A stretch of DNA of 64,000 bases from Aquila chrysaetos chrysaetos (GCF_900496995.4 NC_044018.1:29710825-29774824); one strand, 5' to 3'; positions 47,661 through 61,100 are shown, counted from the first letter of the stretch. The notes: a model not told the origin generated them from the letters alone. A program made the numbers and translations.

Positions 47661-50273
47661 AAATGTTTGCTGAAGGCTGTGAGAGAAAGGACCCACCACC
47701 CCCTTCCAGATTTCAGGAAATAAGATATATGCAATTGCCTGCTTCTTTTGAAGGAAAATATCTTGACATTTACTGTCTGGGGAAAGTGCTGCTCTTTGTC
47801 TTTACTGTTTTGGCCGTGTTTAGATGTGGGGATGGGTGGGGGGTGATGTCTCTTGCGGGTGCATGTGCTTGGATGTAGCTTTATCGGTGTGGCTGTATTG
47901 TACTTTTAGGTGTTCATTGTACCCTCCCGGAGTTTATTTTATCCCCCCCCCCCCCTTTGCCCTGACCTTCACTGAAAAATGTCATTCCCTCCTTCCCCAC
48001 CCCAAAATGAGGAGGCTTTGGAGAGATACGTGACGGGCGTAAATAAAGAGAAAGAAAGAAAAAAAAAAAAACCTACCCAAACCCCACAACCACTTCAAAA
48101 TAGGCAATTTCTCCGTGCAAGCATTTTTATGCATTTATGCCCTCCCCGCGCCGTCAGATGTCAGCCCTGAGCGCCGCTCCGCGCTCCCCGCGGAAGTGGG
48201 GGGGGGGGGGGGGGAGAAAAGAAAAAAAAAAAAAAAAAAAAAAGAGCTCATTACGGGGGTTTTCAGCACGGTGCGAGGGGGTTGTATGTGTTGGGGGGGG
48301 GGAGGGCTGAAATAAGGCAGCTCCGCGCTTCTGTGTCCCCCCCCGGTTTTCCATCCCCGGGCGCGGAGCCGGTTCCGCGGGCGCGGGGCGCTCCCCGCCG
48401 CGCGCAGCCCCGCGCTAACATTGGGCAACAGCGCCATCTAGCGGCCGCGCCGGAGCGCAGCCGGGCGGGAGGGGGCGGCGGCGGCGGCGGGGGGGGGTTG
48501 GGACACGGGAACCAGAGCCGGTCCCCGCCGATTACCGGGCGGTGCGTTATAACCGATCATCCCTTACCGAGGGGGGGGGGGGGGGCGCGGAGCGACCCTC
48601 CAGCCGCGCGGTGCTGTGCCCTGTATAAACACTCAAGCGCGGGCAGGATTTTTTGGAAAAAGCCCCCCCCCCCCCCCCCTTTTTTTCCCCCCCATTTCCC
48701 CCTTTTCTCACCCATAAAAAAAACAACAACAAAAGCAGCGGCGCACGCGGGACCAAACAAACCCACCAGATGTGCGCCCACACCCCCCCCCCCCCCATCT
48801 CCCCGCTTTTATCAGTTTTTGGCTTCGAGTTGGGGTTTGATTTTTTTTTTTTTTTTTTTTTTTACCTCCCTATGTCCGAGGGGGGTCTGTTGTTTGTAGC
48901 TTGTAGACAAAACATTCCAATAATCCGGTTTCAAAGAGAAGAGCACCCACCTTATTTAAACCATAAAGCAATTAAAGCCAGACGTCTAGCCAGATCTAGG
49001 GTCCTGTTTTGTTCGGTCCTATTCAGCCCCGCATAGCAGGGAGACAAACAGAGTTGTAAAAGTGGCATTTTTTTGGCTGCGGAAATGTACCTATGGACAG
49101 CTGTAGGGTCCTGTCGGTTTTGTGTGCCTTACAAAAGGGCAGATTTGAAACCAGGCACACACACACCACACACGCACCCGACCAAAAAACGACCCCCAGA
49201 ACCTTATATACGTGCCTATATATATATATATACATATATATATACAATTTTTTTTTTCTCTCTCCGAGAGCTACAAGCGCATCTCTCCCCGGGCAGAAAT
49301 ACATGTGCATGTTCACAACCGCCGGCACACAATAGCTGTATCAGTATGCGTCTGCACACACGCGCCATATGTCAAAGAATGCCGAAATTGGAGCATTTTG
49401 ATACATTAATCCGGGGAAAGGCTGGCCACAGGGTGTGCTGCTGGGTGCAAACCGCATTTTTTTTTTTTCCTAAATTATTATTATTTATTTTGAGCCACAC
49501 CGGGGTGGGTTTTTTTTTCTCCGCTGGCTGCGGTGGCGGAGACATTCAATGGCTGAGCCGCACCAGCGCAGCCTCCCAGCAGGGCCAAATGGCATTTTAT
49601 AACTGGTGTAACCCTTCACCGGGGGACTTGGGGGGGGGAGGTTTGAGGATACCGGGGGCCTTGCACATGAACTAAAACTGCGGCAGGATTTTAACCCAAC
49701 CCAACCCACCAACAACAAAAGAAAGCCCCAACCAGCAGCTCGGTGGAGACAAAGGGGCATCTCCTGCGCTGCCCGCCGGCTCTAATGGGGGTCTGGCCGG
49801 AGGGATGACTGCGGCAGGGAGGGAGAGGGGTTGAGGAGGGGGGAGAGGGGTTGGGAAGGGGGGGAGAGGGGCTGGGGAGGGAGGGGGGGAGCTGGGGAGG
49901 GAGGGAAGGGGGGGCAGGGGGAGGGAGCAGGCTGTGGTCGCACTGGAAATGAGATCCGCTTGAATGAAAGGGGGGCCAAAATGAACTTCCATACATCATG
50001 TCTTTTCAACATCGCTAAACGCTCCTGACAAGCCCCTCCAGAGAGCCGGGTCCGAAACTGCCTCCAAAGTCCTGTCCAAATGATGATCGGGAGGGTTTGG
50101 TTTTTTTTTTCTCCCCCCCCCCCTCCCCCCAATTAATAACGATAAAACGGGGATGATTTCTTCCCTCTTGCGAAGAGGACGTGGGCGAGCCTCTTCCCGA
50201 CCCTGCAGGATTTTATTCTTTATTTGAGGCGGGATGAACGGAGAGAGAGAAGCAGACGGGAGGGAAAATAATG

Positions 50274-50309
<36 letters not shown>

Positions 50310-51500
50310 GTAATAATAATAATAAAAGAAATGAATTGACATGACTTAGGTGGAAAGATTCCCCCCCCCCCCCTTCTTCTTTTTTCTGGTCCATAAATCT
50401 TTCGCTCTGCTAAAATGTTTTCTAACCTGACCATTTCATTGCGCTCGTTAAGGTTTTTCCAAACAGACCTAGCACAAAACTGGGATTGTAAAAGGGCTTT
50501 TTAGCTTCCCCTGCTCCAGGGATGTCTCCGCTGATAGACCGCGGTGCGCCTGTCCCCCTCCGGTGACAAAAATAGACCCCGCTTTAAAAGCGAGGACACA
50601 AATCAGGGGAAGGAAAAGAAACCTCCAAATGCTTCAGCAAGAAATATTAAAGAGCAATATTTTATGAGATCAGCAGAAGTAATCGCTTCCAGATTTTTTT
50701 ATTTCGGAGGAACTGGGACGAGGGCGACAAACGTATCTTGCTCGCCTGATCTGGTTTTGATTAGAAAGATTAAAACGCTGCTCCACTCATTTCATTAAAG
50801 AAAGGGACCTATAACAAGTTTTTATGATTAAACATCCCTCGCTGCTCATTTTTTATACAATCTCCTGCCTCTTGTTTCTCATTCAGCAGCCTGGAAAGCG
50901 CCCAGAGAAGGAGCCATTGATAAATCCCGGCTCCATGCGCTGTGGGCAGCGTGTTTTCTCGCCTCTGCACAAGCCACTGCAGCACCAGACCCATCTCGCC
51001 CTGGCAGGACGGGGGGGGGGGGGTTGACCTTTCCGCAGCCAACAACCCTTTTTTCCCCCTTTTTTCTTTTTTTTTTTTTTTTCCCAAATCTCCCCCCCGT
51101 CTAGGGCGAAGGGAGGGGGGTCTGCTTTTTTTTTTGCCTTGTAACCCGAATATTTGCAGGCTGCCGCATGGCCACCACACATTTATTTCTTTATTCCTCT
51201 GCTCCTTCTGTCCCCCCAGCCCTTCTCCACCCCAGATTTATTTTTTTTTCTCCTTCTCCTGGGCTGTCTTGCGAGAAGCAGCACTTCCAGCAACCCTCCA
51301 AGTTTTGGCAACCCATCGATAAGGCAGAAGCTCCCCCTGAGTGGATGGCAGAGAGCGGATGCCTTTGCCAGCTCCTCTATTCCCAGCATCCATATTTAGT
51401 CTTTTTACATATCCTTCGATTGCCTGGGGTCATAAATTAGTACAATTAATTATCCCAATCTAAAAATTGATGGCACATATAACCCTTACCTCAGCGCCTT
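47661..51500. other. HOXC8-HOXC9 spacer, part nearest HOXC9
   Basis: No coding exon recognised. Holds a CpG-rich patch at about 48340-48500 with GGCGGC repeats, a G/C homopolymer zone to 48700, a CA and TATA microsatellite near 49150-49245, a G-rich repeat at 49815-49925, and an (AAT)n microsatellite at 50267-50326. Confidence 0.5.
50267..50326. repeat. (AAT)n microsatellite
   Basis: About 20 units of AAT/TAA with two interruptions (TGA and TAG). Isoleucine-rich open frames on the other strand are a by-product. Confidence 0.9.
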
Positions 51501-51709
51501 TTTATTATGGTACTCTGAAATAGAAAAGTGCTGGGGAAGGAAGCAGAAATCTCCGCTCTCCTCCGGCTGCGGGGGATGCTCGGGTCCGCCCCGCCGAGGC
51601 ACCGGCACCGGCACCGGCACCGGCACCGGCACCGGCACCGGCTGGCAAAGCCCCGGGGCTGCTCCTCTGCAAAGGGCTTTAAATAAAAAGACACCTACAT
51701 ACTGATTTT

Positions 51710-51740
<31 letters not shown>

Positions 51741-52316
51741 CCCGTGACGTTAGGTATATTTACATAGAGCTGCTCTACAATAGCGAACATAACAATATTA
51801 CAGAACGGTTCTGAGACGAGAATAAAATACACAAATAAGTACAGCAGAAACGTTCAACACCGTGACAGAACATCATTGAGCCATATTCCCTTCAGTCTTT
51901 TTTTTTTTTTTCTCTTTTTCCTCTCTTTTGTACAAAATATTCACTCACGAGCTCGCGGAATTAAAAAATAAAAATACTGGATAAGTTTAATTTATGAAAT
52001 AAAATACTAAAAAAAAATAAATTCAAGTACTTCTTGTGTTTGTTTTCTGAGGAGGACAAAACAAAAAACAAGGAAGAAGAAAGGAAGAGAAAACAACCCC
52101 CCCCAACATCTTTCTTTTATTTAGTTGCATTTTAGAAAAGACTCGTGTCCCAAAACGCTTGCTGTGTTTGCCTATAATGCTAAACATTCATCCACACATT
52201 CAAAGTCAGAAACATTTCAACCCCAAAAAACAGCCTCTATTTTTTTCTTTTTTTTCTTTTTTTTTTTTTTTTTTTCCTCTCCACCCTCGTTTCTCATTGA
52301 CTGGACTTTGCCAACT
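51501..52316 (-). other. Probable HOXC9 3' untranslated region
   Basis: Downstream of the HOXC9 stop. The part from about 51740 to 52210 is complex AT-rich sequence. A minus-strand AATAAA signal corresponds to TTTATT at 51501-51506, giving about 0.8 kb, close to the expected length. A second signal lies near 52116. The interval also contains seven ACCGGC units (51601-51642), unusual inside a 3'UTR, so the true end may be earlier. Confidence 0.35.
51601..51642. repeat. (ACCGGC)7 hexanucleotide repeat
   Basis: Seven perfect copies of ACCGGC. Each unit carries a CCGG and one CpG. It lies downstream of HOXC9, either within a long 3'UTR or just beyond it. Confidence 0.95.
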
Positions 52317-55186
52317 TTATTGCTGTTCTTTATCGGTTTTTTCTTTATTCATTTTCTTCATTTTCATTCGCCTGTTCTGAAACCAGATTTTGACTTGGCG
52401 TTCAGTGAGATTAAGGACTCTGGCTACTTCGTACCTCCGGTCCCGTGTAAGGTACATATTGAATAAAAACTCTTTTTCCAGTTCCAGGGTCTGATACTTT
52501 GTGTAAGGACATCTTTTCTTCCTCGTGGAGCGCGCATGAATCCAATTTGCGACGGGATTGTCTGAGAAAGAAGATTTTTATATTTTTTGGGGGGGTAAAA
52601 AAAATCAGTGTACACAGCTGGCCTTTCTTCCCTCCCCCCCTCCACGCCCTGGTGTATCTATAGAAAGAAACCTGTTTAATTAGCAGATCTTACCTAAATA
52701 TTTTAAGTGACCTTCAGAAGAGTTTAATCTGTTTATTTTGGAGGGGTCATTTCCTTCTCTTTTGCTGCTGTTCTCACATAAAAGTTTCAGTAAATAAAAC
52801 TGTAGCAATGGGTTTAAAATAATAATTATCCACATGACTGCTACTAGCAGTAATCTAAGAACATAGTCATAAAAAGTAAAAATTCCCACCATTTCATAGG
52901 CCCATAAACTCTTTTTACAACCTCAGCTCTCCAATACTTTCCCTAGAAGCTTTCCCAGACCTGGAAAGCCGAGTTTGTTTTTTTAATATCTTAAGGATGA
53001 CACGCGAGATGTCCCACTGGCTCCCAGAAAATTGGCTTTTTTTTTTTTTCCTCCTTGCCCCCCTTCTTCCCCCCCCCCCCCCCCCAACCAAAAGGACCTT
53101 CCACCCTGCTGCCACATCCCCGCACGGTCAGGGGAGCAAAACCCCATCGCTCCCTTCCTTGGGAGAAGGTTTTTCCCCCTCTGCCCGTTCTAGGCAGCTG
53201 CCTGCCAGCAAAAGGAGACTTTCGCCCCCTGATTCCTCGACTTATTTTTATCACGAGGGTGCCTGGCACCAGCCCGCCTGTCATAAATAGAGGTGGGAGC
53301 TCCTTCCCAGACAGACAGACAGACAGATACCGAGGCACCAAGGTGCTCCCAAGCTGCTGTCACCCAGCTTTATCGCTCGGAAATCACCCGTTTCTTAGGC
53401 CGGGGGGTGAGCGGGGGGGGGGTCGTCCCACCAAAGCCAAGGCACGGCCGAGCGGTTGCGGGGGCGTGCGGTACCCCGGTGGGTGCACCCGCAGCATCCC
53501 CCCCCCCCCCCCCCCCCCCCGCAGCATCCTCTGCGGATGCTGAGCTCCTCTCCGGGAGGGTTTGGCGAGGAGGGGGTGGGTTGTTTTGGGGTGGTTTTTT
53601 TTTTGTTTTGTTTTGTTTTTTTTTAAATCCCCGGAGCTGAGCTGACCTCCTGCCTGCACCAACCCCCCCCCCCCCCCCCAGGAGCTGGTCCCCTCTGCAG
53701 AACTGGGGTCCAGGCTCCCTGTGCTGCAGGCTGGAGGTGAGGATGATGCTGGCGGTTACCTGACTCCTGTGCCTACAATGTTCAAGGTTTCCTGATGGCT
53801 GGGTTGGGGTTTTGTTTTGTTTTGTTTTTTTTTTTTTGGTTCTTCCCCCCCCTCCCCTCCCCTCTCACTTGGGCTGCAGAAGATGTTTCTTCAAGTGTAT
53901 GGTCCAATGTCCTGCGCTGGCTGCCTTTTGCCCTCAGCTACTTCCACACACTTAGTTTATGCCTTTACAATTCCAATTTTCCTCCTTACTTCTCCCCTAC
54001 AGCCCCAACCCCGGCCCCCCAGCCAGGGCACCCACCTTTTCATTTATTCCCACGTGTTGGAGCATTTTATGAATAATTGCACCGGTGGAGCTTTTATTGA
54101 TTTTCAAAATAGATAAAGAGACACCTCTGCGTTTACCCGGAGATGTTCCTTTCCCCTCCCCAGAAAAACCCACATCAGTACGTTCCCTTCCAGCCAGCTA
54201 CAACTCTTCCTTGTTCTTTGAAAGTGGAAATATTTGAAAGCGAAGAGGCTTCTCCCTCTGCCTACCCCCCTCTCGCTCCCTCTCACACACGCACTCTCCT
54301 TCTCTCTCTCTATTTTTCCCCCCCTTTTTTCTTTCTTTTTGTTTTAATTCCCCCCGGTGGAAAGTGATGAATATTGGATCAAAGAAGCCAAGAGCCCCCC
54401 CCCGCCCCCCCTTGCCAAAAAAACCCAAAACCAAACCAAAAACCGAACCAAAAAAGACTAAAGAGCCCCAAACAAAGTACAGATATTCGCTCTCCGGCTC
54501 TGCTAGGCGGACTCGCTCAAACCCCCAGATCTTCCTGCGTATCTGGAGTTTTAGGGTCGGGCTCTCTAAGGTAATTTCATTTTATTGAGTAGGGTCCTGG
54601 AAGCCGTAATGCCTCCCCGGGTCGTAAACAAGAATGACTTCGACTTACTAGGGTCTAATTCGTGCTTTTCTTCTTTGTGTTTGCTGGAAGCGATGGCTTC
54701 GGACTCCGGGGAAGGAATTGTCTGCGCTGCTCTGTCTCTCAGCTCCCCCGGAGCCCCGTACATGTAGTCCGCGTAGCCGCGACCGTCGGCGGGGCCGCAC
54801 TCCCCCCGTCGCCCGGGGAAAGCGTCGGGTTTGAGGCCGTAGGGGCGAGCACCGGGGGCGAAGGCCGGGAAGGAGACGGCCCCGGCGAGGGGTTCCAGCC
54901 AAGTCCGCATGTACCTGGGCTCGGCCCCCACGGGTGCCTGGGGGGCGTAGGGGTGGTAGCCCACGGAGGATTGGGAGTGGACGGGAGCCCAGGAGGTGGT
55001 AAAAACGGCCGGCTTGGGGGCGAAACTGCAGGATGGAAAGTCGGCACAGTCCGGGACTAATCCTGACGGTCGGGCGGCAGCCGGGTGGGAGGCAGAGCTG
55101 GGGAACCTGGAGGCCAAGAGCTCTTCGTTCTCGTGGCTTATCAAGGAGTCAACATAGTAGTTGCTTATGGGGCCAGAAGCCGACAT
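52317..55186 (-). CDS. HOXC9: Homeobox protein Hox-C9 (two exons)
   Basis: Abdominal-B-class (group 9) nuclear transcription factor of the thoraco-lumbar axis and limb-innervating motor columns. Exon 1 is 55186 down to 54649, encoding 179 residues plus one base, starting [20 protein letters not shown], the diagnostic group-9 N-terminus. The donor is A|GTAAGT (54648), the intron is 2087 bp, and the acceptor is CTCAG|AC (52563-52562). Exon 2 is 52561 down to 52317 and gives [10 protein letters not shown], with the conserved Trp motif at 186, then the homeodomain at about 192-251 ([12 protein letters not shown] start, [13 protein letters not shown] end) and a tail ending DKEQQ. Total is 260 aa, the same as human. 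The start at 55186 was chosen over an in-frame ATG at 55210 because it is the family start. HOXC10 is expected upstream beyond the window. Confidence 0.97.
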
Positions 55187-55345
55187 GGTTCCCCCCTCTT
55201 TTACATTCATAAGATTATTGTATGAACTGTATGTGTACTTTTTATCTTCTCATAGAACAATCAGGGCAGGTAATTATTTTTTCAGCCTTTCCCAGTGTGC
55301 CATTGGCTGCCCGCCCTCACGTGATTGTATTTACCCAAAAATATA
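55187..55345 (-). promoter_or_regulatory. HOXC9 proximal promoter
   Basis: On the minus strand a palindromic TCACGTGA E-box lies at 55318-55325, and a CCAAT box (plus-strand ATTGG, 55302-55306) lies about 12 bases further downstream. A TATATTTTTGGG element sits near 55336-55347, on the upstream side of the E-box. The sequence is complex and flanked by a T/A homopolymer zone from 55365. The transcription start is not defined. Confidence 0.5.
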
Positions 55346-55380
55346 GCGTGGATCAATCCGCAGGTCTTTTTTTTTTTTTT

Positions 55381-55414
<34 letters not shown>

Positions 55415-56935
55415 AGCCGACCCGGCTTTTCCTAAAACTGCTGGCAATGGGGCGGAGATGGGGAGGAGGGAGGCTCGGCCGGTCCCCAGCCGGGGGATGC
55501 TCTACCCGCGGGCTGGGGGGGGGGGGGGGGCGAGATTTGCCCTGGCGCTGAGGAAGGTGGAAGGTAATTGTGGAAGGTAGTCCAGGAACTATTTCTTGAC
55601 GTAATTTGTCTCTGTCCTTTGCTTCTGCAGCTTCTAGCCTCTAATGGATACATTAAATTGAATATCGGTGGGAAGGGGAGAGGGGAGAAGTGCGGTGGAG
55701 GTGGGCTTCCCACTTGGAGAAGGGAGCTGGGGGGGAGAAGCTTTTAGCCTAAAAGCAAAAGGGGCTTTTGTCATCTTTTGCAGCGCTGTCTCATCGTCAG
55801 GCTGCTGAGCAGCTGAGAAATCCGTGGGGCACAGGCACGTCTAGTCCTGCTTTAGGAAAGAAGTGTCTTCAGGAGGGGGAAAAAAAATATATGTATAGTA
55901 CGAGGAGCATCTTTGAAAAGAGGAGGGGGAAATAATAATATCACACCCCCCCCCCCCAAAAAAAAAAAAAAAAGGCTGAGCTTTTGCAGTGAAAGGCTGC
56001 ATTATTCGGCAAGTAGTCGTGGATGTTTTTATGTCCTTCAATAAAATTTTTACGAGGATCATTTGATTGTTCATAAATGTGTCGTTCATTAAATAAAACC
56101 GTAGGACTGAGTTTCAGCTATATAGCTGAGGATGAGAGAGCTTTTGCATATCAGGAGGAAGCAACAATGTGTGGTGGGCACATGATTGTTCTTATTTTTT
56201 TCTCTTTTTGTTAACGCCTGGAAACTTTTCTTTTTGCACCAAATCGATTGAAGAAGTTGGGAGCGTTAAAAAATCGGTGATAGCCTGCCTGCATTTTGAG
56301 AGAATAACCTTTCTTTTGTAAGGAAAGACAGGTAGGTAAATAGCTCACGCCCATTGGAGTCTGAAAGAAGGGAGTTAGGCGATTTCTCTGGAAGAAAAAA
56401 AAAAAAATTAAGATACCTAACCAAAACTAACCTCTCCTGATTTTTTTTAGCAACCGAACCCCCCAAACCCATGGGTTGTCTGGGCTCTCCAGGGCTCTCC
56501 ATCACCTCGGGTTTTCGAGGGCTGGGGGGACAGGGAGGGAAATGGTCACAATTTGCAAGAAGAAGGAGAAGTGTGGGCTCAGGAAGGGATGGGGGGTCCT
56601 CCAGGGGAGAGGCAGGCAAGGGGGGGGGGGCGGGCAGGGTGTCTCCAGTGATGCAGCATTCACCAGTGACAGGCGGTCTGTCCAGTCTGTGCAAGTCCCA
56701 CGGACGGACACGGCAGAAACCTCTTCAATTATTATTGGGGTTTTTTCTTTCCCCCCTCGGTAAGTTGCATGGGAAATGCGAGCAGGAGGAGAAAAGAGAT
56801 TAAGGCAGATTCAGGGATAAACAGGCAAGAAGGAGTGATGCTGCCAGGAGACTCCCCCCAGCCCCTCCAAACTTACTCCCTCAGCTGAGCCAGGATAAAA
56901 TCCTGCACCTCAGTCCACAGGGCTCGAGGAAAAAG

Positions 56936-56970
<35 letters not shown>

Positions 56971-57960
56971 CACAAGGCTGCCCTCGCTGCTGGTCGAAAT
57001 GGGATTTCCCCCTCGAAAAATACGAAAGGCTTTAAAATAAAAATATGACGGGGGGTGTTTGTCAAGGGACTCCGGATTTTCCAAATTCGAAGAGAAAAGT
57101 CATCGACTCGGTCCCCCACAGAATTTATTCCTCATTCCGTTTTAAGTCCCCTGCTTTATGTGAGCCCTTAAAGGGAAATATTCCTGCAGGAGCAGAACGT
57201 CTTCTTTGGCCTTTATCGAGACCAATTTATCTGTCAATCACCAGTCTCCAATGACGGTTATTTTTATGTTCGCGAGGAAAAAAAAATATATATATATATA
57301 CTCATCATTCTTTTATCTTTTCCCATTTGAAAAAATACTTACTCTGCAGGGCTGCTAATGTAGTGGGCTGTGACATGTGGAGGGGAAAAAGCAGCCTGGC
57401 TTTTCTACTTTGGTGGAATATTTTAAAGAGAACCCTTACAAAAGAAGGGTTGTCTGCAGATGTATATGCAGAAGGGGAGAGGGAGAAAGAAAAAAGAGGC
57501 AGAGAGAGAAAGAGGGAGAGGGAAAGGAAGGACTGAGCATGCAGAGGGAGAGAAGCACTGAAAAGCAGAGTCAGTGGGGAGGTTTTCCAGAGGGGAAAAA
57601 AATAGTAATAATGTCAGAATATACCACAGACGAACCGCAAAACGAGCAGAAATTACCAAAGCCACGCAGTTGTAATAAGTAGCAGCAGTTTTTGTAACCT
57701 TAATGCGAGCAGGCAAGGTCACTAAATTAGTCGTGGATGGTGCATGTTGGTGCTACACAAAGGCAAACATATCTGGCAAAGATTTCTTTTATTTGCACGG
57801 AAACCTGCAGCACACGGAATTACTCACTCCCCATGTTGTCGTGGGATCTTAAGTAAAAAAATCAGATAGCGTTTGTAATACAAACCCCTTTCATTCAGGG
57901 ACTGCTGGTGTCTAAGAATTAAGCAGTACAAAGCAGAGATGGAGACACTTCACCTTAAAG
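55346..57960. other. HOXC9-HOXC10 spacer, part nearest HOXC9
   Basis: No gene recognised. T and A homopolymers at 55365-55410 and 56936-56969, with complex blocks at about 55985-56270 and 57560-57960. Potential minus-strand splice donors (GTAAGT near 57335-57345) are seen but have no exon partner. Confidence 0.45.
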
Positions 57961-57963
57961 AGA

Positions 57964-58020
57964 ACTAAAGACACGGCTCAAGACTAAAGACACGGCTTAA
58001 GACTAAAGACACGGCTTAAG
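57964..58020. repeat. 19-bp minisatellite, three copies
   Basis: Three adjacent 19-bp units, ACTAAAGACACGGCTYAAG, differing at one position. Confidence 0.9.
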
Positions 58021-58048
58021 ACGACGTTTTCTCTGCTGCAGAATCCCG

Positions 58049-58102
58049 TAACACGATGTGAACCCCCATAAAATTTAACACGATGTGAACCCACGTAAAA
58101 TA
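58049..58102. repeat. 27-bp direct repeat, two copies
   Basis: Two adjacent units starting TAACACGATGTGAACCC at 58049 and 58076, differing at a few positions. Each ends with a CATAAAA or CGTAAAA motif. Confidence 0.85.
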
Positions 58103-61100
58103 CTGTCCTTTCACGCTTATCTCGACATGAAACCATCCCCATGGATGAATGCAAAGTTATGTGAATCAAGTCCACTCAGAGTGCAGGGCAAATAAAGCAA
58201 TATCCTGAAATATTCTTCTTTGCAGTAGCAGTGTCTCGAAGTAAATATCCAGACTGGAATTAAAACACGCCTTGCTATTGAATTCAGCAGCTACAAGGTT
58301 ATCTCGCAGCTTTTATGCACGCTCCAGCTAGACTCCTATGCCTCCACAAAAGCTTCGGTACTTGTTTAATGGGAGATTACCTCTTCTGAAATGATGGTGA
58401 ACTATCACATCCCTTCCAGGCAGACTAATATCTTTTCCTCTCACCTCCCCTTTTGAATCTGCAGGGGAAGGAAACTTAATTGCATTGAGCAAAACTAACA
58501 CTAGCAGTCCACAAGCTGTAGGGGTATTTATGTATTTTTTTTTCCTGGCGGAGAAAAAAATAAATATATAATTTTTAAAAAAGACAGTCGAGTCGCAAAT
58601 TAGGAGGTTACAGAAAATCAAGCCTTTGTCTGAGCACTGTCCTGCCCAGTTGACTTCTGACACCTTTTCGGAGCTAAATGCTTCCCATGTTCGCCCTGCT
58701 CCCTGCAAGTGCTGTGTGTGCTCAGCCCGAGCTGCATCCCTTCCCTGCCCTGTGCGCGCAGCCAGGCTCTTTCCACACTTCCAAATCTTTTGGTTTCGCT
58801 TTGAGAAATTGTCCCCTGATTGGAAGGAACGGAGACAAAAAAATAACCCTAATTAAAAAAAAAAAAAAAAAAGACAGAAGAGGCAGAAGAAAAAAAAAAA
58901 AGAAAAAACAACTATTGGACAGCCTGCCTGCTGAGGTGACACTGCTTTCTTGCCTTTTTCTTGCTTTTTAATTTTTTTTTTTTTAATTTTTCTTCTTTTT
59001 TTTTTTTGGCAAAATCTGCTGCTAAGGAAAAGCCAGCCTGCCGTCCCCAGGAACGGGGGGGGGGGGGGGGTGTCCTATCCCCCTTTTCCTGCCGCAGCTC
59101 CAGGCCCGAGCCCCAGCAGCAGCAGCCTTCCTCCGGAGAGGGGCTGCGCCGCTGCCCGCCGGGGCACCCCGAGCCTGCGAGGCCGGAGCCCGGAGCTCCC
59201 CCCCACCCCGCAGCCGCGTCCCGGCCGCCCCGGGGAGGCTGCGGCAACCCCGGGGGGGGGGCTGGGGATGAGCAGACACCGTCCCCCCCGCCTCCCCCGA
59301 CAGGCAGACGGAGTCTCCTCGAGGAGGGGGGAAGAAAAAAACCAACCCAACCCCCCCAAAAGCACCAACCCAAGCCCATCCGCATTCCCCCGCTTTCCCT
59401 CGGTTCAATTAACACTGTCAAGTTCGGATTAAAAAAGAAATCGGGGTTTTCTCGGCTCCTTCGCCCCCCCCCCCCGGCCCCACAGCACACCTCCAGCCCC
59501 TGCCTTGGAGGAGCAGGGAAGGGCGGTGCTGGCTTCGGATCTCTCCAGAAACGAAAGTAACCCTCCGGCCAGCTCCAGCTCCCACTCCCCGCCTGCATTT
59601 TCAGCCCTAACCCGGAATAAAGTTCCTTTCCCCCCCCCTTCTTTGTCCTTTTCCATTCCCTTCCTCTTCTCTTTTGCCTGCCCAAGTTCTTTCTCTCTTT
59701 CTTTTGTTCCTTCTTCACCCCTCCTTTCCTTAAAAAAAAAAAAAAAAAAAAAAAAAGTGGGAAAAAAAATTGTACACAATAGCTTGAATGACTCTAAAGC
59801 AGACTCTCTGAAGAGGCTGCAAAATATTTCCCGATCCCCCAGATGCCTCTGTTTATTCCAGGATTGTCTCTTAAAGTAAATAAATATGGGGAAAGATTAA
59901 TTTCAGGCCAAATACCATCCCTGAATCTTGCAGCAGCGCGAACGCAGGCTATAGGCTTTGCCTTCCCCCCCCCCCCCCTCCGCCAAATTCTTTGGCTGCT
60001 TGAAAATCATATTTATTCAGGCTTCCTTAAAAGTGATCATATAGGAAAAGCTCCCCAGGACAACAATTGACCGCTGGAACTTGCACGCACATCGCTCTGT
60101 ATCAACGTGAAAACCTCAATCTCAGCCAATATGGGAGTCATAGCTAAGGCGAAGAAAATGAGCATTCAGCTTAAAATGACACTGCAGGAGTTTTTTACCT
60201 GCTTAAGTGCTTCCCCCCCACCCACACCCCCCCTCTGTTTGTTGCTAAGAATTCCTGTCTCTCCAGTGTTGGAGGTACGGCTAATAGACAATAAATTCCG
60301 AGGTGCAATTAAAGCTAAGAACAATTTCTTTAAGTGTGTTATGGTCTCCTTTTCCAAAATTTCAGGTCTCCACCAGACGAAGCCTACTGCAGATGTTCAC
60401 AAAACCCAGCAGCTCGTCTGCAGCAGCCGGGGAGGGTGCAAAATTAAAGCTCCTCTCCCCGCTGCTCTCCAGGTTAGCTGGGTTTTGGGTGTGATATGAA
60501 ATGCAGGTCAAGAGAAGGGGAAAAAAAAATTTCCCAGAGAAGTAAATTAAAAGAAGAGCAAGAAAACAAGCCTGAACCCAGAGAGGCGAAGTGTATACTG
60601 CCTGAAGAAACATATTTCTATACTTCTCCCTTTACATTTATTATGTTTCTGTCAGACACCCTGTAATTAGCATAGATAACTATAGTTGCAAGCTCCAAGT
60701 TGTGTCTGCAAATTCTATTGTTTGGCTGCTCCAGTTGCACACCAGCGAGCTTGAAAGCGAGCACAAGGTGTTAGGAAGAGCCTGGTGCCCTCAAATAAGA
60801 CAATAACCCCACGAAATGTGACGGGGGGGGGGGGGGGAGGGGCGAAGGGTGCTGCTTTAGGCGATGGATTCCAGCCCAATCTGCACCGCAATATCTCTGG
60901 CCTGGTGCAAACGTCTCCTCCAGGAGATCAGCTCAGTCTTAAACCTGCCTCTATCTACCACAAATATGGTTTAAAATAAAGACTATTCAGGCAATATGCC
61001 GTCATCTGCCTTCATTCACCCCCTCCCTCCAAGCAGTTATTTGTAAAGGTCAGCTGCAGAGCCAATACCTATGTAAATACTCGGTGTCCGAGCCAGACCC

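Noticed and set aside
54739-55060. Overlapping open frames on both strands across HOXC9 exon 1
   Set aside because: Shadows of the GC-rich HOXC9 coding exon in other frames.
57335-57345. Minus-strand GTAAGT donor in the HOXC9-HOXC10 spacer
   Set aside because: No promoter-like or exon-like sequence is associated; isolated donor matches are expected by chance.
60505-60521. DR5-like element AGGTCA-AGAGA-AGGGGA
   Set aside because: Fits the degenerate pattern, but the second half-site is atypical and the surroundings are A/G-rich, so a chance match is likely. Kept only as a note.
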